DNA from: Microvelia longipes | Lineage: Eukaryota; Arthropoda; Insecta; Hemiptera; Veliidae | Length of the DNA stretch: 64,000 nt | Direction of reading: 5' to 3' | NCBI GenBank assembly: GCA_018340805.1 | Contig: JACMZG010001914.1 | Location: forward strand, 11,632,772-11,696,771 | Notes under the pieces: model-generated | Told to the model about the DNA's origin: nothing | Databases searched by the model: none | Seen by the model: only the letters and a program-made list of their open reading frames with translations | In this document: positions 48,301 through 56,652 of the stretch, in pieces | How positions within the stretch are numbered: the stretch's first letter is position 1 | How the letters are laid out: every line of letters starts with the position of its first letter | Translations under genes and position numbers: made by a program

Positions 48301-49124
48301 TTTAAGAGTTTTTAAAAATATTTTTGGCTCATGCTTAAGTTCTTTTATTGGCTGAGGTAGTGCATTATAGATTTTAAGGATGGAGTAATGAGGAGAGTTT
48401 TTGTAGTACGCATGATTATGCTTAGATAGCCTGTAAACATCTCCTCTAGTTTGATACCTATGACTAAATTTATCCCTTTCAAACAGGGATAATAAGATAA
48501 ACATCATTTTTCCATTAGTATAGATTTGTCAATGTGTACAGAAAACATAAATGTCATATTCCTGCTATGAGTAAATATAGTGAATGATAATTCCTAACGA
48601 GTCTAGTAAAATGCTCTCAGATACTAGTCTTACAGAATTATGATCAAATCCCATCTCTACTACAAACTCTCTTGTTTTAGTTCCTTAGTTCCGAACCACA
48701 GACCAAGCTCTTTGTAATTTCTTTCTCTAGGAGAAAAGCCAAACTTTTCTTTGTTAAATCTAATAAAGTTTTCATAAATAGTTTTCTTCTCATCATGAAC
48801 CTTGTTGCCTTGGTCTGAGTCATTGGTTTCATATCGAATGGTTGGCTCTATAATTAGGACATAATTGTTGACTGGGAAGAAAACGAAACAATTAATTTAA
48901 AAAATAAATGAAAAACATCTAATGAATTAATAAATAATAATGTAATAAGAAAAATAATTTAAATATTAATTATTGGATTTGGTTTAAAACTAATATTTTG
49001 TTAATTGATTTTCAGTGGGGAAGGTTCACATCAATCAGGTTGCAGTGAAGATCGGACTCCTGGTGCTATGGCCAGAGCCATCACAGTTCATGCTGATACA
49101 AAGAAAGTCATGTACTTTGCGTAA
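23251..49124 (+). CDS. AGO1: Argonaute-1 (microRNA effector), complete coding region, 17 exons
   Basis: Exons: 23251-23269, 26890-26946, 27793-27897, 28796-29076, 29818-29949, 30987-31384, 32438-32585, 33792-34061, 35435-35660, 37404-37517, 38101-38267, 39390-39574, 40261-40357, 42466-42572, 43632-43761, 45098-45297, 49016-49124. All have GT/AG ends and compatible phases; 2745 nt, 914 residues. The start MYPVGQ is that of insect AGO1. A Gly/Gln/Pro-rich N-terminus (to about 60) precedes the N domain ([18 protein letters not shown]), PAZ (about 280-400), MID ([16 protein letters not shown]) and PIWI. The slicer tetrad is intact: D651 (GADVTHPP), E691 (HRQEII), D724 (YRDGVSEG) and H862 ([11 protein letters not shown]). 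The C-terminus is DTKKVMYFA. It binds microRNAs and represses targets in the cytoplasm with GW182. MID has NQFQALQL where most AGO1s have a shorter variable loop, and EYQGLMN opens exon 9. Introns carry many repeats but no exon is damaged. Confidence 0.97.
23270..24765 (+). other. AGO1: AGO1 intron 1, first part
   Basis: AT-rich; 23914-24126 is open by chance. No repeat or gene is supported. An alternative first exon could hide here but I see none. Confidence 0.4.
24767..25348. mobile_element. Inverted-repeat element in AGO1 intron 1
   Basis: Arms of about 130 bp: the left side (GCAAATTGGCTCTTGCGAGG, AATTTACCATTATTG, GTAACTATTACCCAA) recurs inverted at 25200-25320. Arms are diverged, so it is an older foldback. 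The minus-strand open frame 24903-25310 lies inside it and is not a gene. Confidence 0.7.
25495..25518. repeat. Short perfect hairpin in AGO1 intron 1
   Basis: CCTCTTAGGTC, 2-nt loop, GACCTAAGAGG: 11-bp perfect stem. Confidence 0.8.
26003..26748. mobile_element. hAT-type non-autonomous element with 8-bp target duplication
   Basis: Ends TAGGGTTCC...GGAACCCTA; flanked by TTTATGTT on both sides (25995-26002 and 26749-26756). Subterminal regions are packed with GGTAAAAA / TTTTTACC repeats (CCAGTGGTAAAAA), likely transposase-binding sites as in other hAT ends. No transposase ORF; 746 bp. Confidence 0.88.
26947..27792 (+). other. AGO1: AGO1 intron 2
   Basis: AT-rich, no recognisable repeat. Confidence 0.4.
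27898..28795 (+). other. AGO1: AGO1 intron 3
   Basis: 27930-28025 shares GCACTAGTGAGACATTAT and GAGACTAAC with 49537-49650. 28380-28440 has AT palindromes. Otherwise plain AT-rich intron. Confidence 0.45.
29262..29400 (+). repeat. Fragment of the composite repeat body (AGO1 intron 4)
   Basis: CACCTGAATTATCTATTTCA, then TCAGGTGTTTTAAGGCC and AATCAATCTTAAGGTTTAG, aligns with the start of the 13.55-kb copy. Rest of intron 4 is plain. Confidence 0.6.
30242..30862. mobile_element. Second copy of the 682-bp TIR element, truncated (AGO1 intron 5)
   Basis: Starts TAAAGTGATGTAGAAATTC and follows the reverse complement of 20696-21377 through AGACCTGATA and CAAACATCAAACCGGGAAAT to CTAGCGCTTGGTGCGGTAG, then stops before the other terminus. 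Confidence 0.85.
31414..31612 (+). repeat. tRNA-like SINE (AGO1 intron 6)
   Basis: A tRNA-related head with A-box-like CTCAGTGATCGAGG and B-box-like GGGTTCGCATC about 60 bp apart, consistent with a long-variable-arm tRNA ancestor. Then comes a body and the tail GAGTTATCCCTGATGAGG...GGCATTATTATTACTATTAT. The tail matches the 3' end of the LINE-like element at 39.3 kb. Confidence 0.75.
31640..31732. repeat. Half copy of the 160-bp MITE
   Basis: GGTGTGGTTTAACACCCAGG, then ACTAACCTCATTGGCTCC, as in the right half of the family. Confidence 0.7.
31755..32365 (+). repeat. Composite repeat with 5S rRNA-like segment (AGO1 intron 6)
   Basis: Body from CACCTGAATTAGG; 5S-like part at about 32180-32230 (GAAGCACCACTGAGCGAACT, then CAGTGGCTGAATGGGTGACT). 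Family tail TTCTGAGGATGAGTGAAGCG and TTCCAAGGTACTTGG. Ends about 70 bp before exon 7. Confidence 0.75.
32586..33791 (+). other. AGO1: AGO1 intron 7
   Basis: AT-rich; 33190-33660 is A-rich and may be an antisense LINE 3' remnant, but no domain is visible. 33660-33740 is a run of AT palindromes. Confidence 0.4.
34173..34292 (-). other. Orphan exon-like segment on the minus strand (AGO1 intron 8)
   Basis: Read on the minus strand, a T-rich tract plus TTAATTAG acceptor precedes 120 nt that stay open in one frame, then a donor CG|GTAGGT. The 40 codons give a Ser/Pro/Ala-rich stretch ([17 protein letters not shown]...[16 protein letters not shown]). Length is a multiple of three. GC content is higher than the surrounding intron. 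No homologue recognised; it could be part of a nested gene, a captured exon, or chance. Confidence 0.4.
34972..35215. mobile_element. Short MITE with 24-bp perfect inverted repeats (AGO1 intron 8)
   Basis: 34981-35004 (ACTGGAATAACAACTTCTTA plus CTTC) is exactly inverted at 35183-35206; weaker similarity extends the arms outward by about 12 bp (ACTGGATGGG / CTAACCAGTG). No coding capacity. Confidence 0.85.
35730..35900. mobile_element. 160-bp MITE copy (AGO1 intron 9)
   Basis: GTCAAAATCAGTTGACAGGG left; GTCTACTGATATCAACCGTG right; interior as in the 18.5-kb copy. Confidence 0.8.
35920..36430 (+). repeat. Composite repeat body (AGO1 intron 9)
   Basis: TTTTACCTGAATTATCTGC, then CTCCCAGTGTGTTTTTGCTA and TGTGCCAAGTTTTATCTCAT, following the 13.55-kb copy; no 5S-like segment attached. 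Confidence 0.7.
36776..37130 (+). repeat. Composite 5S-like repeat interrupted by a 160-bp MITE (AGO1 intron 9)
   Basis: Left remnant 36776-36880 (TTTGAAATTTGGCACAATCG). The MITE occupies 36886-37056 (GGCTAAAATCATTTGACAGC ... ACTGATTTTAGCCGTGTGTC). The 5S-like remnant (ATTGAGTGTGGTAAGTGGG, GGGGGACCACTGGG) lies at about 37063-37110. Confidence 0.65.
37518..38100 (+). other. AGO1: AGO1 intron 10
   Basis: AT-rich; contains a small hairpin ATCTCAATACATTGAGAT near 37711. Otherwise nothing. Confidence 0.4.
38335..39365 (+). mobile_element. LINE-like 3' end with (ATT)n tail (AGO1 intron 11)
   Basis: A short decayed coding end ([12 protein letters not shown], then PLKRDGY; next frame [16 protein letters not shown]) is followed by about 750 bp of 3' UTR-like sequence with repeated CCTAATATCACAGA / AACATATTACCAGG blocks. 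The terminus is GCAGGGGTTATCCCTGATGA...GGGCATTATTATATTATTATT, shared with the SINEs at 31.5 and 18.8 kb. It ends only 25 bp before exon 12. Clade not determined. Confidence 0.6.
39575..40260 (+). other. AGO1: AGO1 intron 12
   Basis: AT-rich; no feature supported. Confidence 0.4.
40411..40502. mobile_element. Very short MITE of about 92 bp (AGO1 intron 13)
   Basis: AAGTGATGTAAAAATGAGGG left; ACCCCTCACTTTTACTTT right. The inner TCAGCATAGAA/TTCTACGCCGA also pair. Its terminal AAGTGATGTA is shared with the 682-bp TIR element, so it may be a miniature derivative. Confidence 0.65.
41362..41552. mobile_element. 160-bp MITE copy
   Basis: CAACACACAGATAAAAACTG left; CAACTGATTTTAGCCGTGTG right; inserted in the composite repeat. 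Confidence 0.8.
41553..41995. mobile_element. Inverted-repeat element with perfect 22-bp ends
   Basis: GAGACTAAAACTATTAGAGG near 41560 is inverted as CCTCTAATAGTTTTAGTCTC near 41972. About 440 bp; the open frame from 41803 lies within it and is not a gene. Directly abuts the 160-bp MITE. Confidence 0.75.
42573..43631 (+). other. AGO1: AGO1 intron 14
   Basis: No clear repeat. 43150-43230 is less AT-rich and might be a decayed element. Confidence 0.35.
43992..44663. mobile_element. Large foldback element, about 670 bp (AGO1 intron 15)
   Basis: The two halves pair almost throughout around a centre near 44320. Left: GTCACTCATTTTGTTCTACT, GGTCGTGTGCAAAACATGAA. Right: CTTCATGTTTTGCACACGAC, GTGCAAAATGAGTCACAT. 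Mismatches are moderate. The open frame 44305-44607 is within an arm and is not a gene. Window start 1-122 carries a deleted copy. Confidence 0.88.
45353..45600 (-). repeat. Antisense retroelement remnant with 30-nt poly(T)
   Basis: 30 T residues at 45353-45382 followed by sequence that, on the minus strand, ends ...CTTTCATAAGTCCAGCC and TATTTTGTAAATAAAATG before the poly(A). Looks like the 3' end of a retrotransposed RNA; the source is unknown. Starts 55 bp after exon 16. Confidence 0.5.
45603..47575 (+). mobile_element. 5'-truncated LINE with reverse transcriptase (AGO1 intron 16)
   Basis: RT segments: [14 protein letters not shown] (about 45695), FPIYKKGD (about 45829) and [16 protein letters not shown] just after an in-frame TAG at 45977-45979; [10 protein letters not shown] (about 46080), [13 protein letters not shown] and FADD (about 46370). 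A frameshift at about 46570 leads to [14 protein letters not shown]; further breaks precede a final zinc knuckle ([15 protein letters not shown]) and the stop at 47532. The 3' tail is (AATAA)n/(AAT)n to about 47575. No endonuclease: 5'-truncated. Same orientation as AGO1. Several stops and frameshifts: dead copy. Clade not assigned. Confidence 0.88.
47576..48062 (+). other. AGO1: AGO1 intron 16, between LINE fragments
   Basis: AT-rich, no feature. Confidence 0.35.
48063..48510 (-). pseudogene. LINE C-terminal fragment with tetranucleotide tail
   Basis: The minus-strand ORF 48507-48211 encodes [19 protein letters not shown] followed by [18 protein letters not shown], the typical C-terminal end of CR1/L2- or Jockey-like RT proteins (YQTR...K-x-N...S...YN-x-LP). 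Its 3' side ends in (AAGT)n at 48063-48084, the kind of short tandem tail left by CR1/L2-like retrotransposition. Confidence 0.65.
48660..48880 (-). pseudogene. Retroelement-derived coding fragment (EPTIRYE motif)
   Basis: The minus strand is open for about 71 codons from a good acceptor (TTCTTCCCAG) to a TAG near 48670. It contains [19 protein letters not shown] and [12 protein letters not shown]. This resembles a conserved block found near the C-terminus of some insect R2-like LINE proteins (DPTIRFE...EKK-x-IYEP). Function in this context unlikely. Confidence 0.45.
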
Positions 49125-50470
49125 ACGCTATAATCTCCCTACTCGTCGTATTTTAATCCATATAACCCTTCTCTCTTCACACTTTCTCTCTCAGTCGACA
49201 ACTCAGCTACCGACAGGGTGTATGTTTGTTTAATTTACAATTTGATCTAATTTATTCTTTAGTAGCACAATTCCTACGAGAAAAATTAGGTGTCATTAAT
49301 CTCCTTTTTTAAGTCTTTGTTATACGTATTTTAACTATCGAAATGTTATCAGTATCATGGACAAAAAACATTATAAATCCTATCTTTTGAAGATCTATCA
49401 AATATGCATAAACTATGTGATTAGTTTTTGCTGTATTTATTTTATACATATTTTTAACTTTCGATTCTAATCACTATGTTTCCTTTGATTTCCCTAAGTA
49501 ATCTTTTTGATACAATTTAAAATGAACATTATAATTGATGATGGGGCACTAGTGAGACATTATAAAATCACTCCAGTTTATTTCATATTCTTACTATATG
49601 TCTATAGTTAAAATATGAAGAGACTAACTCAAATTCTAATAATAAAATGAACATGTTTAATTGCTCCAAATAGTTAAAAAACTGTATATAAAATTTCCCT
49701 TTGTCTTTCATTAAAAAGATTTAAGGAATACTTTTTTCTTTTTGATTTGCGTGAATAAATTTTAAAAATACAAATGAGTTATATTATTGAAACACTTGTG
49801 GTGACATGAGCAAAACGTTCATGATACAATTTAAATTTTTATAAAAGTTTAAACAATTTAATTAAATTCATTATGCCCCATCAAGTATTTTAATGATGTT
49901 TCATTAAAACTATATTACTTTAACTAACTAATATATTACTATCGTAATAATAGTAGTAAGAGTGGGAAGGTCAAACCTGGTTTTTAGACATTCACATTTA
50001 TATCCTTTTCACCAAGCCCAAAATACCTCCTCTACTTTACCCTCGTCAAACTTCCTGCCACAATGGAACATAATGATAAATAAATTGTTTGATTTTAAGA
50101 CAGTAAACCACTTGTTGAATGATCTTATCGCCATCTTCTGATTTTGACAAATTTAAATTATTGATGTTTATCATTTTCAATCTACTTTGTCGGTTCTAAA
50201 TGTTGACTGTTGTCGTACTGATCCTATTACCCCCATATTAAGGCATTTAACTCCTTTTTTAATTATTTTTTAATCATGTATTTTGTAATTAATTGTATTA
50301 TATTCTTTGTTACTAAGTCGATAAACCTCTTTTTTATAAATAAAAAAGTACGAGCAAAGAGAAGAATTATTTTACACTTACATTATGATAATTTATTGCT
50401 TTTAGCAAATTTTTTAAAAAATATTTTTTTAAATCTTGATGATACTCAAGAAAAAGAAATCAATCAATTT
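49125..50470 (+). other. AGO1: AGO1 3' UTR / downstream DNA, proximal part
   Basis: Immediately after the AGO1 stop. Contains the short repeat 49537-49650 shared with intron 3; otherwise AT-rich. Many AATAAA motifs, none singled out. Confidence 0.45.
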
Positions 50471-50473
50471 AAT

Positions 50474-50945
50474 TGACTGGGTTCGGCTAACGTCTAAAGG
50501 TGGTACTTTTGAAAACCTTTGTTTTAATGTTACAATTTCAACAAAGATTTTTGTACCCTCACCATGTCTAAAGTTGTTTTTTGTAATCATGACATTTGCT
50601 GTAGAGTTACATGTTAAAACAACATAATAATAAAAGTAATGTTACAAAAAACTTTGGATGTACTGAAGTTACAGAAACCGTTCTATTTACTTTCTATTCT
50701 TATTATAAAAAAGAAGGTATTTAAAAAAGACAAGGTTTGTTGACGTCTTGCAAAATAATGATCCATAGTTTTAACACGTATGGTTTGACTCATTTTCACC
50801 ATAACATTTTTTTAGATCTTATTTTGCCTTAAATTACATGTAAAATCAAAAAACTATTTTTAACCTTGTTGAAATCATAACCTAAGGCACGGGTTTTCAA
50901 AAGTAACCTCCCTTGTGACATCAGCCTAACCTGATCTATTATTTT
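50474..50945. mobile_element. Foldback element downstream of AGO1
   Basis: Ends pair: TGGGTTCGGCTAACGTCTAA, GGTACTTTTGAAAACC left, against complement of GGGTTTTCAAAAGTAACCTC, CAGCCTAACCTGAT right. Continues inward with AATTTCAACAA in both arms. About 470 bp, diverged. Confidence 0.65.
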
Positions 50946-53900
50946 ATTTTCTAAATAAAACTGGTAAAACTTAGAAATAAATTGCATCACAATTTTACAA
51001 ATTTAAAAAAATATATGCTTCTGATAGTGCTTAGATATTTTTATATTTTTTAATTTATTAGCTCAGCATTATCAAAACCATAAATTTTGAAGTATTTATT
51101 AGAAAACGTTATTTTGCAATTGTGTTTTGGCCTTTATATAACAACCACTCACACCTGGATTTTCTATTATGAATTATCCAGCTTATATTCTTAGGATTTA
51201 ACTGTAATATTATTTTTTATCTGTTTTAATTTTAAACTTAAATTAAAAACTTTCTGTAATCGAATTGTTAAAATTGCCTTGGTTGTAACTACCTTTGTAT
51301 TCTTGTTTTATTTATATAAATGAATTTCTATGTATTTGATCATAGCGCTCTTAATAATTTTAGTGCCTTTTATTTGCTTTTTGTGCTATAGTTGTGTGAA
51401 CCTTATGCCTGAAAAATTGAAACTTATTCTCATAAAAATGAATATGCCTCACGTTAAATAATTCTTTTGTTTTACTTCTCACTTAGTAGGTATGAAGAAG
51501 TATTAATTAGGGTTTTAATGCTCGTACTTTAAGACTCTCATCAAGTCGTCTCTTCTTGATTTTGCTTACTGTATTAAAGCATTTCAATTTAATCTCTTTC
51601 ATTGTGACCAAAATGTAATTAATTTTTGACTTAAAGTAATTTAATTACTTAAAATCTTGTCAGTTACTTAATAATTATGTATTATATAAATCGTAAAGAT
51701 CAGTAAGGTAATGAAATAGCAAAGAAGTTATATATTTTTATACACTCACACATTTAGTGTATACTACATTAGTTTTTAAGTTTATTTAACCATTTTTATT
51801 GAAACAAAAAATGTTGGAGCAATGGCTCCTCCCCCACTGATAGAAACAATTTTCGTTGCCATTTTAGACCTTTTATATATTTATTTTTTCCTGTGGGGAT
51901 TATCTCCAGGGCACTTAGACCTCTTATTTGGTTTCATTGTGTCCTGACCTTTTGCTTGATCTAAAAAGAGCAAACTTTTATTTTGAAGATTTAGGTCTTC
52001 CGGTGGTGACCACCTGAAGACCTAAATCTTCATGACAATAACCGCTCAAGCCTACGCAGTTTATTAAACTTTTATTTAACCATTCTTATCTGTCTAATCA
52101 AGTTAAAGCTCTATTTTAACTCAGACATTTTGATTCAGTTCAATGGCTATTAAATTAAGTCATACAATTGTATTATTATTTATTTACTCTTTTGTTGCTC
52201 CAAAAGCCTAAAAGCATCATTAAATTGCCTTACTTATTTATACTTAATTAAGAAATCTTATAGATGAGTTTGATAAAAAGAAATGTTTATGAAAATACTT
52301 AAGATTTCATTTAATCAGCCACTTACTGATTAATCCTATTTAATTAAATAATAATTAAATCTGCTAACTAACTTAAATTTATTTAATAAAATTCGTGAAC
52401 TAAATTCATTGCTCATTTAACATTTGCATGTACAAATTATTTTTTTTTTCTTTTTTTTAATTATTTGTTGATATTAGTTTGTATTCCTAACTTTTTTTAA
52501 TTTTTATATTCACTTGAAAATTGTGTGAGTTTTGATTGCTAAGCCATCAATGATCTAATATGTTTTAATCTAATGTACATATGATTAGGATGTAATGGAT
52601 CATTTAGCATTCAGCTTAAACATTTATTTCTATGATTATTATTTTATTTGTCATTAGTTTGTGCTTACTTTGTTGTAATTACCATTATTGTTTCAGTTAA
52701 TTCCTAAAGGAAAAAACAACTTTACTTTTTTAGGTTTTCCTTTTTTTAGTATTTAGTATTTTTTTTTTAATTTGAAGCAATACTTGAAATGTCCAATAAA
52801 AAGCTTAAGAGCATAATATTTTTTTAATCCAAGAAATTCAAAATGCTAAATGCACAACTAAGTTTAAAATAAAAAATATCCTCATGTTGGAATAAGGATA
52901 TGTTATTTTTTAAATTTATTTTTTGCTCCTCTCAAAAAATGTGTTCTATATGATGTAAAATATGGTATTTTAATTTTAATCTAGCCTAAATAACTTTTAT
53001 GCTGCTACATTTATTTTGAACAAAATATATTTTAAGGGTAAAATAAGTGGACTTGAAATGAAAACCGCCGATGTTAATATAACTTTCTACTTTGTTTTTT
53101 TTTTTTTAAATGATTTAAAAGCTTATTTTTGGTGTAATTGATATGTTTTTAGATATTATTATTATTATTATCTGACAATGATTTGTTTGTAAGCGTGATT
53201 AAATTTATTTTGCTTTTGCATGTACTGTGCATTAATTTTAAAATTAATCAATTTCATGTTCTAACGTGCCAGTTTTTTTCAAATATGGTTTATTTGCCAT
53301 GAAATGAAAGTTAACAATTTTGAGTTAAGAATTTTCTCAAAACATTAAGTGATAAACATTGCTACCGTAATAGTATTTCTATATTAAGCTAAAAATTCCC
53401 ATACATGGTTGTTTTTTTATTTTCTCTCAAAGTGAATTCAATTTTCATTATAACTTAGCTTTTTTTCTATATATTTTTTTATGAATCTTGAACCTATATT
53501 TTATTTATTTTTTAAGTAATTACTTAATGATTTTTAAACTTAAAAACAATTCAAACAGAAATTGTTTATTTATTTATACTTAATTTTTTTACAATTCAGT
53601 TTATAATTAATAACTGATTTTTTTAATAATTTAACTTAATTTTTTTTCTCCATCTCAAATATCAAATGTAATTTTTGTGTTGTAAATAAAAAAAAACTAC
53701 CATTTGATGCAAAATATATCTCAATTTTTGTTACTTGATGAGAGTCTTTTGAGGATTGTGCAAATACACACCTTATATATATTTTATTAAATTACAAAAA
53801 TAAATAATACTTAGATAAATTTTTATAATATTAAGAATTGTATGTATATTAATTATAGTTTTATATTATTTTTTTCTTGAATCATTTTAAATTAGTTGTA

Positions 53901-54745
53901 AAGAATAAAAAACGTTTATTATTAAGACAATATTTTAATATGGAGTGGATTTTAGAAATAAAATTGAAGGAAATTGTGAGTCTAAGGACTTTTATTGCCT
54001 GTATATTGTAAGTATTTGGGATGTATGTAAAGTGTACCCGCATTAAACTAAAAAGTTAAAACTTTTCGTAAATTAATGGTTCAATTTTGACTACAAGTTA
54101 AGCACCATATATATATATGAATTGTACAATAAATTTAAAAAAGATAATTTTTCTACTAGTATTAAAAGTGTACAATTTACCCTACCATATTCTGTTGAAT
54201 TTGATGTTTTATAAACATTTCATTGACGCCAATCTTTATAGGGGTTTAAATTTTATAGTAACTTTTAAAAAGCATAGTTTTGATTTTAACGTTTAAATTA
54301 ATATAATTTTTTCTTTATTGTTAAATAGCAAACGTAATAATTAAAAGATTTAATCGTAATGTTAAACGGAGTATAATTAAATGTTATAGATTTATAATTA
54401 ATAACATTTATTTATCACGCAGTAGTGAAATTTGAAATCCTGCAGTGCTATTGCTTGGTTTATAAATGTCAAAATGAATGTATAGTGTTGAAATAAAAGC
54501 AACATATTTATTTGGGTATTGTTTTCTTTAAATAAAAGTGGAGTTACTTTTGGTTTTTGGAAAAGTGTTTGGGCTTTGTAAACTTCAGGTTATGACAAGT
54601 TATATGGGCCAAATAAATGTGTGTAAATAAGATTTTATTCATATCTAATGTGTGCATAAAGATTTTTCAAAGTCTAAGCAAAAGCCTATAAATACCTTAA
54701 ATAACCCTTCGAATGTTGTACATTTAAAATAATACTATATAAATA
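50946..54745. other. Gene-free AT-rich tract
   Basis: About 3.8 kb, T-rich, few recognisable repeats; contains the 49-nt hairpin at 51984. Could be distal AGO1 3' UTR. Confidence 0.4.
51984..52032. repeat. 49-nt almost perfect hairpin
   Basis: TGAAGATTTAGGTCTTC then CGGTGGT, G, ACCACCT, then GAAGACCTAAATCTTCA: 24-bp arms with one C/T mismatch and a 1-nt centre. Confidence 0.93.
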
Positions 54746-54747
54746 TA

Positions 54748-55186
54748 AGGACCATGATTGATAACAGCGAAACGGTTTCACTGGTGGTCTTAACTAATGC
54801 TGCCACCCTAACCATATACAATTTTCTTGTAATAAAGTTCTTCCAATTGCTGGATTATTAAGTTATTCATTAAATGCTAATATAAACATTAGTGTATTAT
54901 AACTTTTGAAGCATTTTAAATTGTATTTTCACATTTTTATTAAAAAATATGTGAAAAGTAGTTCTCGTCAGCTAAATGTAGATTCTTTTTCTCCATTAAC
55001 CTTTTTTCTATCTAAGACCAATTTTATTAAATACTTAGCTGGTTTTTTTAAGTTATTATGTTTGTTTTTTATGAACTTTCTTCATTGTTGGATATTTATG
55101 ACACATTTATAAAAAAATATTTAGTTGTTATGGTGGTATCCCTACTTACTTAAGAGCACCAGTGTGCCGAGAGCACATCCTTTATA
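54748..55186. mobile_element. MITE, older copy
   Basis: GATTGATAACAGCGAAACGG, then TGGTGGTCTTAA left, weakly inverted at the right end; interior (CTTAGCTGGTTTTTTTAAG, CTCCATTAACC) matches 56237-56652 throughout. Confidence 0.65.
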
Positions 55187-56236
55187 TTTCTCATTTATTT
55201 AAAATTATTTTATTTAACATTGAAATTGTTATGTCGTTCTTTTTATAAAATAAAATCATTCTTGTTTTGATAATCAAAGAGTCAGCACATTTATATATTT
55301 TTGACCCCGATGTGATTCCGTTGTGTTTACGATCCTATGCTCCTTCTATACTTGATTATTCTAATGTTGTGAAGGTTCAACTCTATACTAATTTTATATC
55401 CAGTCAAATAATCTATTTTTTGTCTTTTATAGTAGTACCTTTAATATGTGTCCATTAAATTTAGAATTATTAAATAATTGTTACTGCTTCTCAATGTTAT
55501 AGAATAAGAACTTTAAAGAAATCAACTTGATAATTTGTGACCAAATCTCATTTTATGACCAACACTGATTTCATCTCTTTATTAAATTTATTTTAATTTT
55601 CCACTACTTTGAATATTTTCTCATTTTAATTATAAATTTTAATACTTATTTTAATAAATTATTGTTTGTTTAAAACTTATTTTTGTTAATACTATTAATA
55701 TGAGTACTTCCCATTAAGCGCATGTAACATATCTAATTTGTTTTAATTTAAACATTTTTATTGGGACTTATTCACCATTTTTATATTGTTTAATTTTATT
55801 GTATGCATTTTTGCTAAAATATATCAACATTTTATTTACAACGTGATCTATTTTTCTAATACCATGTAATCTTCTGTGTTTTAGGAGAATTTTATTTATT
55901 TTAAGGAACAGATTTTATTTATGAAAATTCTTTTATTTGCATGCTGAAAGGGTTAAGAAAAATATTTTGTCAGAAAATATTGAAAAATATAAATTGCTTT
56001 GTAAATCAGGTACTATCTGTTATCTTTCTGCGAGTTTATTTTGTTTTATGAGAAATATCAGGTTACTGTTTTAATCAAATTAAATTGTATAGACTGATAA
56101 CCTTACATGTTTCTTAATTAGTATTCTACTAATTGTTTGTCCACCTAAAGATTTTTTAACAATGCTAAATCAAGTATTTAAATTCTCTTTTCAATGTATT
56201 TCAGGCTTAGAACTATACAATATATGAAGGTGCATA
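55187..56236. other. Gene-free AT-rich DNA
   Basis: Between the two related MITEs; no feature supported. Confidence 0.4.
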
Positions 56237-56652
56237 ACTGATAACATGAAAGCTGTATTTCCGGGGGGCTTAAGTTAGACTGACACCCTAATGACGTGTT
56301 TTTTTGTTTTTTTTTTTTCTTTTAAAAAAGTTGGCAAACCTTCCAGTTGTTGGACTACTAAGTAAAATTATTAAATGATGCTCAATCAGTCATTAAATGC
56401 TATTGTAAATATTTCTTCACAATAATTTTTTAAGTATGTTAAAAGGTATTTAAAAAAATATGTTAAAAGTAAATTCTTGTACTCCATTAATGTTTTTGCT
56501 TTCTGAAGTGTTTGTAACTGATTTTATAAAATGTTTAGCTGGTTTTTTATGTTTTATACTTATTTTTTTAACAAATATTTATTTTAAATAATTGTTATCA
56601 GAGTGGTACTCCTAATTAAGACCACCAATAAACCGGCTTTCATGTTATCAGT
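56237..56652. mobile_element. MITE with perfect 17-bp ends
   Basis: ACTGATAACATGAAAGC at 56237-56253 is exactly inverted at 56636-56652. Next inward, GGGGGGCTTAAGTTAG and complement-like AATTAAGACCACC. Same family as 54748-55186. Confidence 0.8.

Noticed and set aside
53681..54629. TGTAAATA motifs (Pumilio-type) downstream of AGO1
   Set aside because: Two noted, but expected often by chance at this base composition.
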